6,428 nucleotides of DNA from Bordetella parapertussis (GTDB lineage Bacteria; Pseudomonadota; Gammaproteobacteria; Burkholderiales; Burkholderiaceae_C), in the NCBI GenBank assembly GCA_945871945.1, contig CAMBXY010000083.1, positions 1 to 6,428 on the forward strand. The letters run 5' to 3'. The position numbers were made by a program, and so were the translations under genes. Positions within the stretch are counted from its first letter, which is position 1, and the number at the start of each line of letters is the position of its first letter. This document shows, one piece after another, positions 1 through 6,116 of the stretch. The notes beneath the pieces are model-generated. The model ran no database searches. It worked only from the letters and a program-made list of their open reading frames with translations, and had not been told where the DNA came from.

Positions 1-14
1 TGATTTTCGCGAGC

Positions 15-806
15 TCAATGCCCAAAGTTTTTCGACAAGCTGTCTAAAACCCAAGCCGCTGCACAATTGCCAAAAGTAGCTGTCACTGTCACTACCGAAC
101 CATAGCCGTGGCAGTTCAAAGAGTGATCAGTTTGATCCTCAATCGATTGAGAATGCTGCACACTTTCTTTGCTGAAAACGGCTGCAAGGCCCATGGGTTT
201 GCCAGCCGATGCAGCGCCGTGTTCCTTGCGAAGACGTTGACGTAACAAAGACAGTAAAGGGTCGTGCGTCACATCAGCCAGGTCCGCCACATCGACTCGC
301 TGTGGCAAGCGTTTACCACCCGCCGCACCCACGGTGATGAAGGGCGTATGGGTTGCCAAAGCCCATGCGGCCATGGCTTGTTTGGCCGCCATGTTGTCGC
401 AGGCGTCAATCACCGCATCCGCACCCACGGACAAGAGTGCTTGGCAGTTGTCTGGCGCGATGAATTCCTCAACTGTATGCACTTCACATTCGGGGTGAAT
501 AAGCGCAATTCTTTGTTGGAGTGCCACCACTTTGGACATGCCTAAGGTGGTGCTGAGCGCTGGTAATTGACGATTGATATTCGATTCAGAGATATGGTCT
601 AAATCAATCAAGGTCAAGGCGCGAACGCCACTGCGCGCCAAACATTCCACCGCCCATGAACCCACACCGCCAACGCCTACAACCACCACATGACTTTGAC
701 GTATGTGCTTGGCACCGGCGTCTCCATATAAACGTGCAAGACCTCCAAAGCGCCGTTGCGCATCAGCACTGTCCTGCATGGCCTCAGTGCCTAAAAGCGG
801 ATCCAC
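15..806 (-). CDS. tcdA: TcdA, tRNA threonylcarbamoyladenosine (t6A37) dehydratase
   Basis: This is an E1-like ThiF/MoeB-superfamily enzyme of the TcdA (CsdL/YgdL) type. Family knowledge: TcdA uses ATP to convert t6A at position 37 of ANN-decoding tRNAs to the cyclic form ct6A, in the cytoplasm. Seen in the 263-residue product: an N-terminal RRFGGLARLYG segment (18-28), the glycine-rich nucleotide loop GVGGVGS (44-50), acidic residues D68 and D70, the NINRQ motif with R79 (76-80), K92, DACD (134-137) and a C-terminal NCHGYGS segment whose C232 matches the position of the conserved TcdA cysteine. Length is normal for the family. The longest start is a GTG at 806, one base after the cpoB stop. 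An ATG at 779 (254 residues) is equally plausible because nothing conserved lies before it and neither start has a strong ribosome site. It is last of the five leftward genes and probably cotranscribed with cpoB. MoeB or ThiF is less likely because the DPLL..LR.RLR region fits TcdA. Confidence 0.9.
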   Translation of the reverse strand: MDPLLGTEAMQDSADAQRRFGGLARLYGDAGAKHIRQSHVVVVGVGGVGSWAVECLARSGVRALTLIDLDHISESNINRQLPALSTTLGMSKVVALQQRIALIHPECEVHTVEEFIAPDNCQALLSVGADAVIDACDNMAAKQAMAAWALATHTPFITVGAAGGKRLPQRVDVADLADVTHDPLLSLLRQRLRKEHGAASAGKPMGLAAVFSKESVQHSQSIEDQTDHSLNCHGYGSVVTVTATFGNCAAAWVLDSLSKNFGH

Positions 807-807
807 T

Positions 808-1698
808 TTATTTGAGTTGAGCCAGTCTGTCCTTGGCGGCTGCCGCGGCTTCAGTGGCGGGGTATAACTTCAGCAATTCATTGAAGGTTTTACGTGCTTC
901 TTTGGATTGCTTGATTTCGATTTGGGCATTGCCAATGGTCAACATGGCCTCTGGCGTTCGCGCATGGTTGGGATAGTCTGTGGCCAAGTTGCGCAATTGC
1001 GCAATCGCTTCGTTGAAGTCTCGGCGGGCAAATTTGGAACTGCCCAGCCAATACAAGGCGCTGGGTTTGTAGCCTGAGACAGAATAGGTTTTTACAAACT
1101 GCCCAAATTCTTTGGCTGCGGCAGAAAAATCGCCTTTGCGAAAAAGCACAAAAGCAGCCTCAAAATCTCGCTTTTCTTCTGGGTCCGCCAAGAACTCAAA
1201 ACCATCGACTTGAACCGACAGTTTATTGGCCTTGGATGCTTCTTCTTTGACCGCAGCAGGGTTTTCTTGCTTGGCCATACGCTCATAGAGCTTTTGGAAG
1301 CGGTCTTCTATGTCCAGGCCAGCATCTTTCTGCGCACGTTGTAAAAGATTGATCTCTCTTAAGAGTTGCTCGCGCTCGCCCCGCAAATTGGCAATTTCTT
1401 GTTTGAGAGCTTCGATTTGGGATTGCAATTGCAAGGCAGCCAGACGGCCGTCTTGTTTGGCTTGAGAGCTGTCAGCTTCAATTTGCTTGCGCAGAAGCTC
1501 TATTTGTTTTTGGGTTTGGTCCAGTGACTTTTGCAGTATTTGATCGGAAGACTGTATTTGCGCCTGCCGCTGAGTCTCCAGGCGTTGACGCAAATCCAAA
1601 ATGGCTCTGCGGGCTTCATCGTCTTCGAACAGAGCGGCTTGAGAAGTTGAGGCCCCAAGGCCTAAAAACACAAGCGCGCACAAGCGCCAGAATTTCAT
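808..1698 (-). CDS. cpoB: CpoB (YbgF), periplasmic Tol-Pal coordinator
   Basis: This is the periplasmic partner of the Tol-Pal system. In E. coli CpoB binds TolA and links outer-membrane constriction to PBP1B-driven septal peptidoglycan synthesis. The product has 296 residues in three parts. First is a Sec signal peptide (about 1-21) with a probable SQA|A cleavage site followed by the family-typical LFEDDEARRAI start. Next is a long Q/E/K/L-rich helical stretch (about 28-142) expected to form the trimeric coiled coil. A short linker leads to a C-terminal TPR domain (about 176-296) with three repeats starting near DFEAAF, PSALYWLG and PEAMLTIG. The ATG at 1698 overlaps the pal stop in ATGA, with only a weak GAG upstream, so translation probably depends on coupling to pal. 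The stop (TAA, 810-808) lies one base from the tcdA GTG. Length and order after pal are typical, and no damage is visible. Confidence 0.95.
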   Translation of the reverse strand: MKFWRLCALVFLGLGASTSQAALFEDDEARRAILDLRQRLETQRQAQIQSSDQILQKSLDQTQKQIELLRKQIEADSSQAKQDGRLAALQLQSQIEALKQEIANLRGEREQLLREINLLQRAQKDAGLDIEDRFQKLYERMAKQENPAAVKEEASKANKLSVQVDGFEFLADPEEKRDFEAAFVLFRKGDFSAAAKEFGQFVKTYSVSGYKPSALYWLGSSKFARRDFNEAIAQLRNLATDYPNHARTPEAMLTIGNAQIEIKQSKEARKTFNELLKLYPATEAAAAAKDRLAQLK

Positions 1699-2255
1699 CG
1701 GTAAAAGAACTCAGCGCGACGGTTTTTAGCAAAAGCACTTTCATCGGCACCTTGTACGGATGGTTTTTCCTTGCCAAAACTCACTGACTCGACCTGTGTA
1801 TCAGCCACACCCAGCAAACTCAGGCTTTGGCGAACCGCATCGGCGCGCTTTTGACCCAATGCCAAGTTGTATTCACGACCACCGCGTTCATCGGTATGGC
1901 CTTCAAGCGAAACCTTGGCTCTTGGATTGGCCTTGAGGAACTGCGCATGCGCATCGATGGCGGATTGAAACTCAGGCTTGACGGAATAACTGTCGTAATC
2001 AAAAAAGATCACTTTAGAGACATTGCCAGCGGGGCCAGCAGCTAAATTCACAGCGGGTGCAGTGTCAACAGGAACCACAGCAGATTTGGCTTCATTGGTG
2101 TTTGAGCTCGACTCAGGCGCAGGCTTCACAGGCTCTGGTGCAACTGACACACTTGCGCCAGATTGATCAACGACAGGTACGTCATTGAGCTTGACACCAG
2201 AAGCGCAAGCACTCAATAAAAAAACCAATGCAAACAGATTAAAAAACTTTTTCAT
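1695..2255 (-). CDS. pal: Pal, peptidoglycan-associated outer-membrane lipoprotein
   Basis: Pal anchors the outer membrane to peptidoglycan and alternates between binding TolB and the cell wall. The 186-residue product starts with a lipoprotein signal (1-16) and lipobox LSAC, with lipidated C17. The residue after it is Ala, not Asp, which agrees with outer-membrane sorting by Lol. A Pro/Ala/Ser/Val-rich linker follows (about 25-78), then an OmpA-like domain (about 80-186). That domain has FFDYDS, the GHTDERG loop (119-125, D122) and N-x2-L-x3-RA-x2-V-x3-L (N130, R137), which are the diaminopimelate-contact residues in this family, and ends in NRRAEFFYR. The ATG at 2255 is chosen because GGAG lies 5 nt upstream and it gives a proper lipoprotein signal. 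A longer frame from a GTG at 2297, inside tolB, would bury that signal. The gene starts 17 nt after the tolB stop, and its TGA overlaps the cpoB ATG. Confidence 0.96.
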   Translation of the reverse strand: MKKFFNLFALVFLLSACASGVKLNDVPVVDQSGASVSVAPEPVKPAPESSSNTNEAKSAVVPVDTAPAVNLAAGPAGNVSKVIFFDYDSYSVKPEFQSAIDAHAQFLKANPRAKVSLEGHTDERGGREYNLALGQKRADAVRQSLSLLGVADTQVESVSFGKEKPSVQGADESAFAKNRRAEFFYR

Positions 2256-2260
2256 GACAT

Positions 2261-2264
2261 CTCC
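2261..2264 (-). promoter_or_regulatory. Ribosome binding site of pal
   Basis: GGAG on the minus strand, 5 nt before the ATG at 2255, fixes the pal start. A second ATG (2260-2258) directly abuts the GGAG but opens only a two-codon frame (ATG TCA TGA) whose stop overlaps the pal ATG. It sits too close to the site to be the main start. Confidence 0.75.
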
Positions 2265-2272
2265 AAAAATAA

Positions 2273-3547
2273 TCAAGGATAAAGAAAAGGGCCCCACTGG
2301 GGCTCTCGCATGTTGGAAATCTGTCCAGCAAGTCTGGCGCGTATTTTGCCATCCAAAGTTGTCGTCATCAGGGCTTCTTTGCCCTGAGTCTGTGTGGAAT
2401 ACATAATAAGTTTTCCATTGGGGGCAAAGGTGGGTCTTTCATCAGCATTCGTGTCTGTCAAGGCCCATGTTTTATCGTTCACCATGTCCATAATGTGCAG
2501 TTTGTAAGCCGCGCCTATGCGAGACACAAAAGCCATCCATTTACCGTCGGGACTCAAGCTGGGGGAAATGTTGTAACTGCCATTGAAGGTTACCCGCTGA
2601 ACTGGCCCACCCATGGAAGGGGTTCTGTAAATTTGCGGTGAACCGCCTCGGTCACTGACAAAATAAATAGCCGATCCATCAGCACTGAAAACCGGCTCTG
2701 TGTCTATGCCGCTTGATTGGGTGAGTCTTTTCGGTTCGCCACCTTTGGCATCAATCAGAAACAACTGTGAACCCCCGTCGCGGCTGAGGGTGATGGCCAA
2801 GCTTTTGCCATCAGGAGACCACGCGGGCGCGCTGTTAGAGCCTTTGAAATTTGCCAGCACCCTTCTTTTCCCCGAGACGATGTCATGGATATAAACAACA
2901 GGTTTACGGGACTCAAAGGACACATAAGCAAGTTCATTGCCGCTGGGCGACCAGCTGGGAGAGATGATGGGCTCTTGGCTCGATAAAGCCGCTTGGGGGT
3001 TTTCGCCATCAGAGTCTGCTACCCATAAAAAATGCTTGGGCCCCTGTTTGGTGATGTAGGCAATGCGGGTAGAAAAAATCCCTTTCTCTCCAGTAAGTTT
3101 TTCATAGACTTGATCTGCAATTCGATGCGACACCAAACGCAAATCATTGGGCACCACGACATAGCTTTGCCCACCCATATCCTGCCCCTTCACCGCATCC
3201 CATAAGCGAAAACGCACATCAAAACGGCCATCGGCCATGCGCGAGACGCTGCCGGTGAGCAAAGCATCCGCAGGTTTTTGCCTGATAGGCGCAAAATCAG
3301 GACGGCTGACTTCATCGAGGACCGCGCCGAGAGACAAGCTGCGGAACTGTCCACTGCGCTCCAAATCAGCTGCCACAATTTGCGTGATCTTTTGGGGGGA
3401 AGTGTCCTCGCCGCGAAAACCGGCAACAGCGATGGGAATTTGCGTGATACCCACACCGGAAATTTCAACCCTGAATTGCGCCTGAACGGGTAAAGCCAGA
3501 CCCAAAGCCAAGACTATTCCCGCAACAAAAGACATGAACGAAGTCAT
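2273..3547 (-). CDS. tolB: TolB, periplasmic beta-propeller protein of Tol-Pal
   Basis: TolB shuttles between Pal and TolA in the periplasm and helps free Pal from peptidoglycan so it can gather at the division site. The 424-residue product has a Sec signal (about 1-23, cleavage VQA|Q). The mature N-terminus QFRVEI is the segment that in this family switches between TolA and Pal binding. An N-terminal alpha/beta domain (to about 155) is followed by a beta-propeller (about 160-424). The propeller blades are marked by recurrent motifs: PSWSPSGNELAYVS (197-210), PAWSPDGKSLAIT (241-253), PVFSADGSAIYFVSDRGG (285-302), PSLSPDGKWMAFVS (329-342) and PTFAPNGKLIMYST (372-385). The ATG at 3547 is chosen because AAGGA lies 5 nt upstream and it gives a clean signal peptide. 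The frame extends upstream to a TTG at 3568, but that adds MFEPRKK before the signal. The gene overlaps the GT2 stop by 4 nt and has no tolA directly upstream. Confidence 0.96.
   Translation of the reverse strand: MTSFMSFVAGIVLALGLALPVQAQFRVEISGVGITQIPIAVAGFRGEDTSPQKITQIVAADLERSGQFRSLSLGAVLDEVSRPDFAPIRQKPADALLTGSVSRMADGRFDVRFRLWDAVKGQDMGGQSYVVVPNDLRLVSHRIADQVYEKLTGEKGIFSTRIAYITKQGPKHFLWVADSDGENPQAALSSQEPIISPSWSPSGNELAYVSFESRKPVVYIHDIVSGKRRVLANFKGSNSAPAWSPDGKSLAITLSRDGGSQLFLIDAKGGEPKRLTQSSGIDTEPVFSADGSAIYFVSDRGGSPQIYRTPSMGGPVQRVTFNGSYNISPSLSPDGKWMAFVSRIGAAYKLHIMDMVNDKTWALTDTNADERPTFAPNGKLIMYSTQTQGKEALMTTTLDGKIRARLAGQISNMREPQWGPFLYP
2281..2303 (-). terminator. Possible hairpin attenuator at the 3' end of tolB
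   Basis: Read leftward, GCCCC (2303-2299), an AGU loop and GGGGC (2295-2291) form a perfect five-pair all-GC stem. It is followed by CC and then UUUUCUUU (2288-2281). This resembles a short intrinsic terminator lying inside the last codons of tolB, about 25 nt before the pal ATG. The stem encodes the E-P-Q-W-G-P part of the TolB C-terminus, so it may be a by-product of protein constraint. A three-base loop and five pairs would make it at most a partial terminator or RNA-stabilising element. Function is inferred only. Confidence 0.3.
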
Positions 3548-4299
3548 TTTTTTCCTTGGCTCAAACAATATAAGGTGAAGTATTTACCGTAGGCCGCTTG
3601 CGCTTGCAAAATGCAAACCGCCAAACCCATGGCGCCATCGAGAAACCCCAACCTAAACAAATAACTTTTAAGGAATGCAAAAAATCCCGAACTGACTGCG
3701 CGTGACATGCTGGTGGTCTGTCCTTGATCGAATTTTTGTTGCGCCCAAGCCTGACTGTAGGTTTGTAATTTACGCCAATAGGCTTGTGCAGTAGGGTAAC
3801 TGTAATGCAACAAAGAGCTATGCAATCTTCCTACAGACTGGGTATGCAAAGGTATGAGTTTTTCATGCACCACATCATCACTAAAGCGGGCTTCATTTCT
3901 CTTGAAAAGTCTGGCCACTCTGTCGGGGCGCCAACCACAGTGGTGAATCCATTGACCACAAAAATTGGTGAGTCTGGGAATGTCGTAAACAGCGTGATGG
4001 GCATGCGTCAACACAGCTTGAATTTCTTTCGCCAATTGATCAGACACACGCTCATCTGCATCCAAAGACAGTACCCAATCATGTGTGGCATGCGCAAGTG
4101 CTTTATTTTTTTGGTGCCCAAAACCTTCCCACGTCTGAGAATGAACCACTGTGGCACCATATTTTTGAGCCAAGCTGATGGTGTCATCTGTGCTTTGACC
4201 ATCGAGGACAATCACTTCATCTGCAAAACTGACGCTCTGTAGACAGGCCACAATATTGGCGCTTTCATTACGTGTAATGATGATGACACTCAAAGACAT
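3544..4299 (-). CDS. Family 2 glycosyltransferase, WaaE/KdtX-like LPS core enzyme
   Basis: This is a GT-A fold family 2 glycosyltransferase of 251 residues. The N-terminus SLSVIIITRNES (2-13) begins the nucleotide-sugar domain at once, so the ATG at 4299 is firm; the next Met codon is at residue 198. Other visible motifs are DEVIVLDGQSTDDT (27-40), HQKNKAL (62-68) and SLDADERVS (78-86), whose D80-A-D82 is the metal-binding DxD equivalent. WRPDRVARLF (123-132) and VVHEKL (143-148) are typical of the WaaE/KdtX subgroup, which adds a sugar (glucose in the studied enterobacterial cases) to the LPS inner core at the cytoplasmic membrane face. The exact sugar and acceptor cannot be read from sequence. 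A hydrophobic C-terminal stretch (about 204-232) may associate with the membrane. It is first of the five leftward genes, overlaps tolB by 4 nt, and is divergent from msbA. AGGA directly abuts its ATG with no spacer, so the start may be leaderless. Confidence 0.85.
   Translation of the reverse strand: MSLSVIIITRNESANIVACLQSVSFADEVIVLDGQSTDDTISLAQKYGATVVHSQTWEGFGHQKNKALAHATHDWVLSLDADERVSDQLAKEIQAVLTHAHHAVYDIPRLTNFCGQWIHHCGWRPDRVARLFKRNEARFSDDVVHEKLIPLHTQSVGRLHSSLLHYSYPTAQAYWRKLQTYSQAWAQQKFDQGQTTSMSRAVSSGFFAFLKSYLFRLGFLDGAMGLAVCILQAQAAYGKYFTLYCLSQGKK
3553..3557 (-). promoter_or_regulatory. Ribosome binding site of tolB, inside the GT2 gene
   Basis: AAGGA on the minus strand, 5 nt before the ATG at 3547, decides the tolB start. 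It is embedded in the last sense codons of the GT2 gene (CAA GGA AAA AAA TGA). Ribosomes ending the GT2 frame therefore stop on top of the tolB start region, favouring reinitiation. Confidence 0.75.
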
Positions 4300-4305
4300 T
4301 CCTAT

Positions 4306-4311
4306 ATTCTA
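4306..4311 (-). promoter_or_regulatory. Candidate -10 box for the GT2-tolB-pal operon
   Basis: TAGAAT lies six bases before the GT2 ATG. If used, normal -10 to +1 spacing places the transcript start on the A of the ATG at 4299, giving a leaderless message. The -35 is not recognisable, so this rests on one hexamer. Confidence 0.25.
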
Positions 4312-4335
4312 ACCAAGCAGTATGTCTGGTATCGT

Positions 4336-4341
4336 CATAAT
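4336..4341 (+). promoter_or_regulatory. Candidate -10 box for msbA
   Basis: CATAAT lies 23 nt before the msbA ATG and would give a leader of about 17 nt starting near 4348. No -35 at suitable spacing is evident, so this is weak. Confidence 0.2.
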
Positions 4342-4364
4342 CCGAAAAAGTATCCTCGCCTCAT

Positions 4365-6116
4365 ATGACCTCTCAGCCTCGCATTCGGTATCGACTTCGC
4401 CGTGCTTTTTCACATTTCACCCAACCGATCAGCGCTTGGGTTATATCGTTATTGTGCGTAGTGCTTGTGTCAGCTTCCGAACCATTGATTCCAGCCTTAC
4501 TCAAACCTTTGTTGGACAAAGGTTTTGCACAAACAGACTTTCCTGTTTGGCAAGTACCCATCGCGTTGATTGGCTTATTTGGCCTCAGAGGCATGGGCGT
4601 TTTTCTCAGCCAAGTTGCTGTGGCCAAGGCCACCAACCAAGGCTTGGTGAAACTGCGTTTGCAAATGTTTGCGCGTATGCAAAATGCAGATTTAGTTTTG
4701 TTCAAAAACCAATCGGCCAGCGCACTGGGCAATACATTGGTGTTTGAGGTGCAAAACGGCGCACTGCTGATGGTCAGCTCTGTCATGAGCTTGGTGCGCG
4801 ACGGTTTGACCTTGATCGCATTGGTGGCCTACCTGCTGTATTTGAACTGGCAACTGAGTCTGATCGTGGCCCTGCTTTTCCCCGCCGTTGCGTGGTTAAT
4901 GAAGGTGATGAGTAAGCGTCTTTACCAAATCACGCGAGACACACAAACCGCAACAGATGAGCTGGCTTATGTGGTGGAAGAAAACGCACTGGCCTATCGT
5001 GAGATCCGGCTTCACCAAGCCCAATCTATGCAAGTGGGGCGTTTTCAAAAATTGGCTCAAAAACTTCAACGCTTGGCGATGAAAACATCCATTGCCAGCT
5101 CGGGCATCACGCCCATGACGCAGATTTTGTCGGCCATCGCTTTGTCTGGGGTCATTAGCGTGGCCTTGCTGCAAAGCCATCAAACCGGCATGACTGTGGG
5201 TGGGTTTGCGGCTTTTGTCACAGCCATGTTGATGCTGGTCGCGCCGATCAAACACCTGTCGGAAATTACAGGGCCACTCACCCGTGGATTGGCGGCGCTG
5301 GAGCGTGGATTTGAATTGATAGAAAACACGCCCACAGAAACTGGCGGCAGCTACACCTCAGAAAAAGCACGTGGCCAAATTGTTTTTGAAGATATTTCAG
5401 TGCGCTACCAAGATGACCTGCCTTGGGCTTTGCAACACATTAACTTGAAGATTGAGCCAGGTGAAACAGTCGCCTTGGTAGGCTCATCAGGCTCCGGCAA
5501 AACCACTTTAGCCAATGTCTTGATTCGCTTTGTCGAAGCCACGCAGGGAAAAGCACGCTTAGATGGGGTTGCTGTGCAAGATTGGAACTTGTTGTCATTG
5601 CGTCAGCAATTTGCACTGGTCAGCCAGAACGTGGTTGTACTCAACGACAGCTTGGCGGCCAATGTCGCACTGGGACAAACGCCAGATGAACAACGCGTGG
5701 TGGCCTGCCTGAAGGCTGCGCATTTAAGCGACTACTTGGCCACCCTGCCCCAGCATATTCATACGCTTGTGGGCCACAACGCGTCCACCATGTCGGGCGG
5801 TCAACGACAGCGGCTGGCGATTGCGCGGGCCTTGTACAAAGACGCTCCTGTACTGATTTTGGATGAGGCCACCTCTGCCTTAGATAACGAGTCTGAGCGA
5901 CTGGTGCAAGACGCATTGCAAAGTCTGCAAAAAAACAGAACCACTTTGGTGATTGCCCACCGTTTAACCACCATAGAAAAAGCAGACCGCATCATTGTGA
6001 TGGAGCATGGGCGCATTGTTGAGCAAGGCACTCACCAGCAATTGCTGCAAGCACAAGGCGCTTATGCAGCGATGTTCAAGCTGAGCCAATCAACTGGCGT
6101 CGCGCCCTCGCAATAA
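4365..6116 (+). CDS. msbA: MsbA-type lipid A/LPS core flippase (ABC exporter)
   Basis: This is a half-size ABC exporter with fused membrane and ATPase domains. MsbA homodimers flip lipid A-core across the inner membrane using ATP, handing it to the Lpt pathway. The 583 residues match the usual MsbA length (about 580). Hydrophobic segments lie near 22-42, 63-83, 141-160, 163-180, 250-270 and 280-296. The EPLIPALLKPLLD stretch (39-51) is typical of the family. The ATPase domain shows Walker A GSSGSGKT (373-380), Q-loop Q421, signature MSGGQRQ (476-482), Walker B VLILDE (496-501, catalytic E501), D-loop SALD (504-507) and H-loop H532, so it should be active. The ATG at 4365 is the only sensible start, as an in-frame TAA lies at 4338, but no ribosome site precedes it. 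The two flanking LPS-type glycosyltransferases support the lipid A assignment over a drug or peptide exporter. Its end overlaps the convergent GT9 gene by 27 bp. Confidence 0.9.
   Translation: MTSQPRIRYRLRRAFSHFTQPISAWVISLLCVVLVSASEPLIPALLKPLLDKGFAQTDFPVWQVPIALIGLFGLRGMGVFLSQVAVAKATNQGLVKLRLQMFARMQNADLVLFKNQSASALGNTLVFEVQNGALLMVSSVMSLVRDGLTLIALVAYLLYLNWQLSLIVALLFPAVAWLMKVMSKRLYQITRDTQTATDELAYVVEENALAYREIRLHQAQSMQVGRFQKLAQKLQRLAMKTSIASSGITPMTQILSAIALSGVISVALLQSHQTGMTVGGFAAFVTAMLMLVAPIKHLSEITGPLTRGLAALERGFELIENTPTETGGSYTSEKARGQIVFEDISVRYQDDLPWALQHINLKIEPGETVALVGSSGSGKTTLANVLIRFVEATQGKARLDGVAVQDWNLLSLRQQFALVSQNVVVLNDSLAANVALGQTPDEQRVVACLKAAHLSDYLATLPQHIHTLVGHNASTMSGGQRQRLAIARALYKDAPVLILDEATSALDNESERLVQDALQSLQKNRTTLVIAHRLTTIEKADRIIVMEHGRIVEQGTHQQLLQAQGAYAAMFKLSQSTGVAPSQ

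Larger units (their letters stand above)
15..4299 (-). other. Probable five-gene operon: GT2-tolB-pal-cpoB-tcdA
   Basis: All five genes run leftward. Junctions are a 4-nt ATGA overlap (GT2/tolB), a 17-nt gap (tolB/pal), a 4-nt ATGA overlap (pal/cpoB) and a 1-nt gap, or 28 nt if the later start is used (cpoB/tcdA). No gap is large enough for a conventional internal promoter outside coding sequence. The only terminator-like element is the weak hairpin at the end of tolB. Cotranscription from the 4300-4364 region is an inference from this packing. Confidence 0.7.
4300..4364. promoter_or_regulatory. Divergent promoter region between the GT2 operon and msbA
   Basis: These 65 bp are the only true intergenic DNA in the window and must serve both directions unless promoters lie inside coding sequence. 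On the minus strand TAGAAT (4311-4306) matches the -10 consensus at five of six bases, with no convincing -35 at 16-18 nt. On the plus strand CATAAT (4336-4341) also matches five of six, again without a clear -35. The two candidates are 24 bp apart. No clear operator palindrome or riboswitch-like structure is visible. Confidence 0.4.

Noticed and set aside
1..14. Residual bases after tcdA
   Set aside because: Fourteen bases at the window edge are too few to assign a gene or terminator.
2253..2260. Two-codon upstream frame ATG TCA TGA overlapping the pal start
   Set aside because: GGAG touches its ATG with no spacer, so initiation there is unlikely. The pattern is short enough to be chance.
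2253..2297. Longer pal frame starting at a GTG at 2297
   Set aside because: It would put 14 extra residues before the lipoprotein signal and start inside tolB. ATG 2255 has GGAG at proper spacing.
3377..3448. 12-bp direct repeat AATTTGCGTGAT (3377-3388 and 3437-3448)
   Set aside because: Both copies lie in tolB and encode ITQI in the same frame, within a conserved N-terminal region. It is too short to be a mobile or regulatory repeat.
3545..3568. Longer tolB frame starting at a TTG at 3568
   Set aside because: It adds a charged MFEPRKK before the signal peptide and has no supporting ribosome site. ATG 3547 has AAGGA 5 nt upstream.
3784..4242. 152-codon plus-strand frame antisense to the GT2 gene
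   Set aside because: It is a shadow of the GT2 coding sequence. The opposite strand carries all the conserved glycosyltransferase motifs, and this frame has no coherent protein character.
4636..4648. Palindrome ACCAAG-G-CTTGGT in msbA
   Set aside because: The single-base centre cannot form a good RNA hairpin, and it lies well inside coding sequence. It is most likely chance.
4322..4747. Plus-strand 141-codon frame overlapping the start of msbA
   Set aside because: Its translation shows no recognisable family pattern and it runs out of frame through the conserved MsbA N-terminus.
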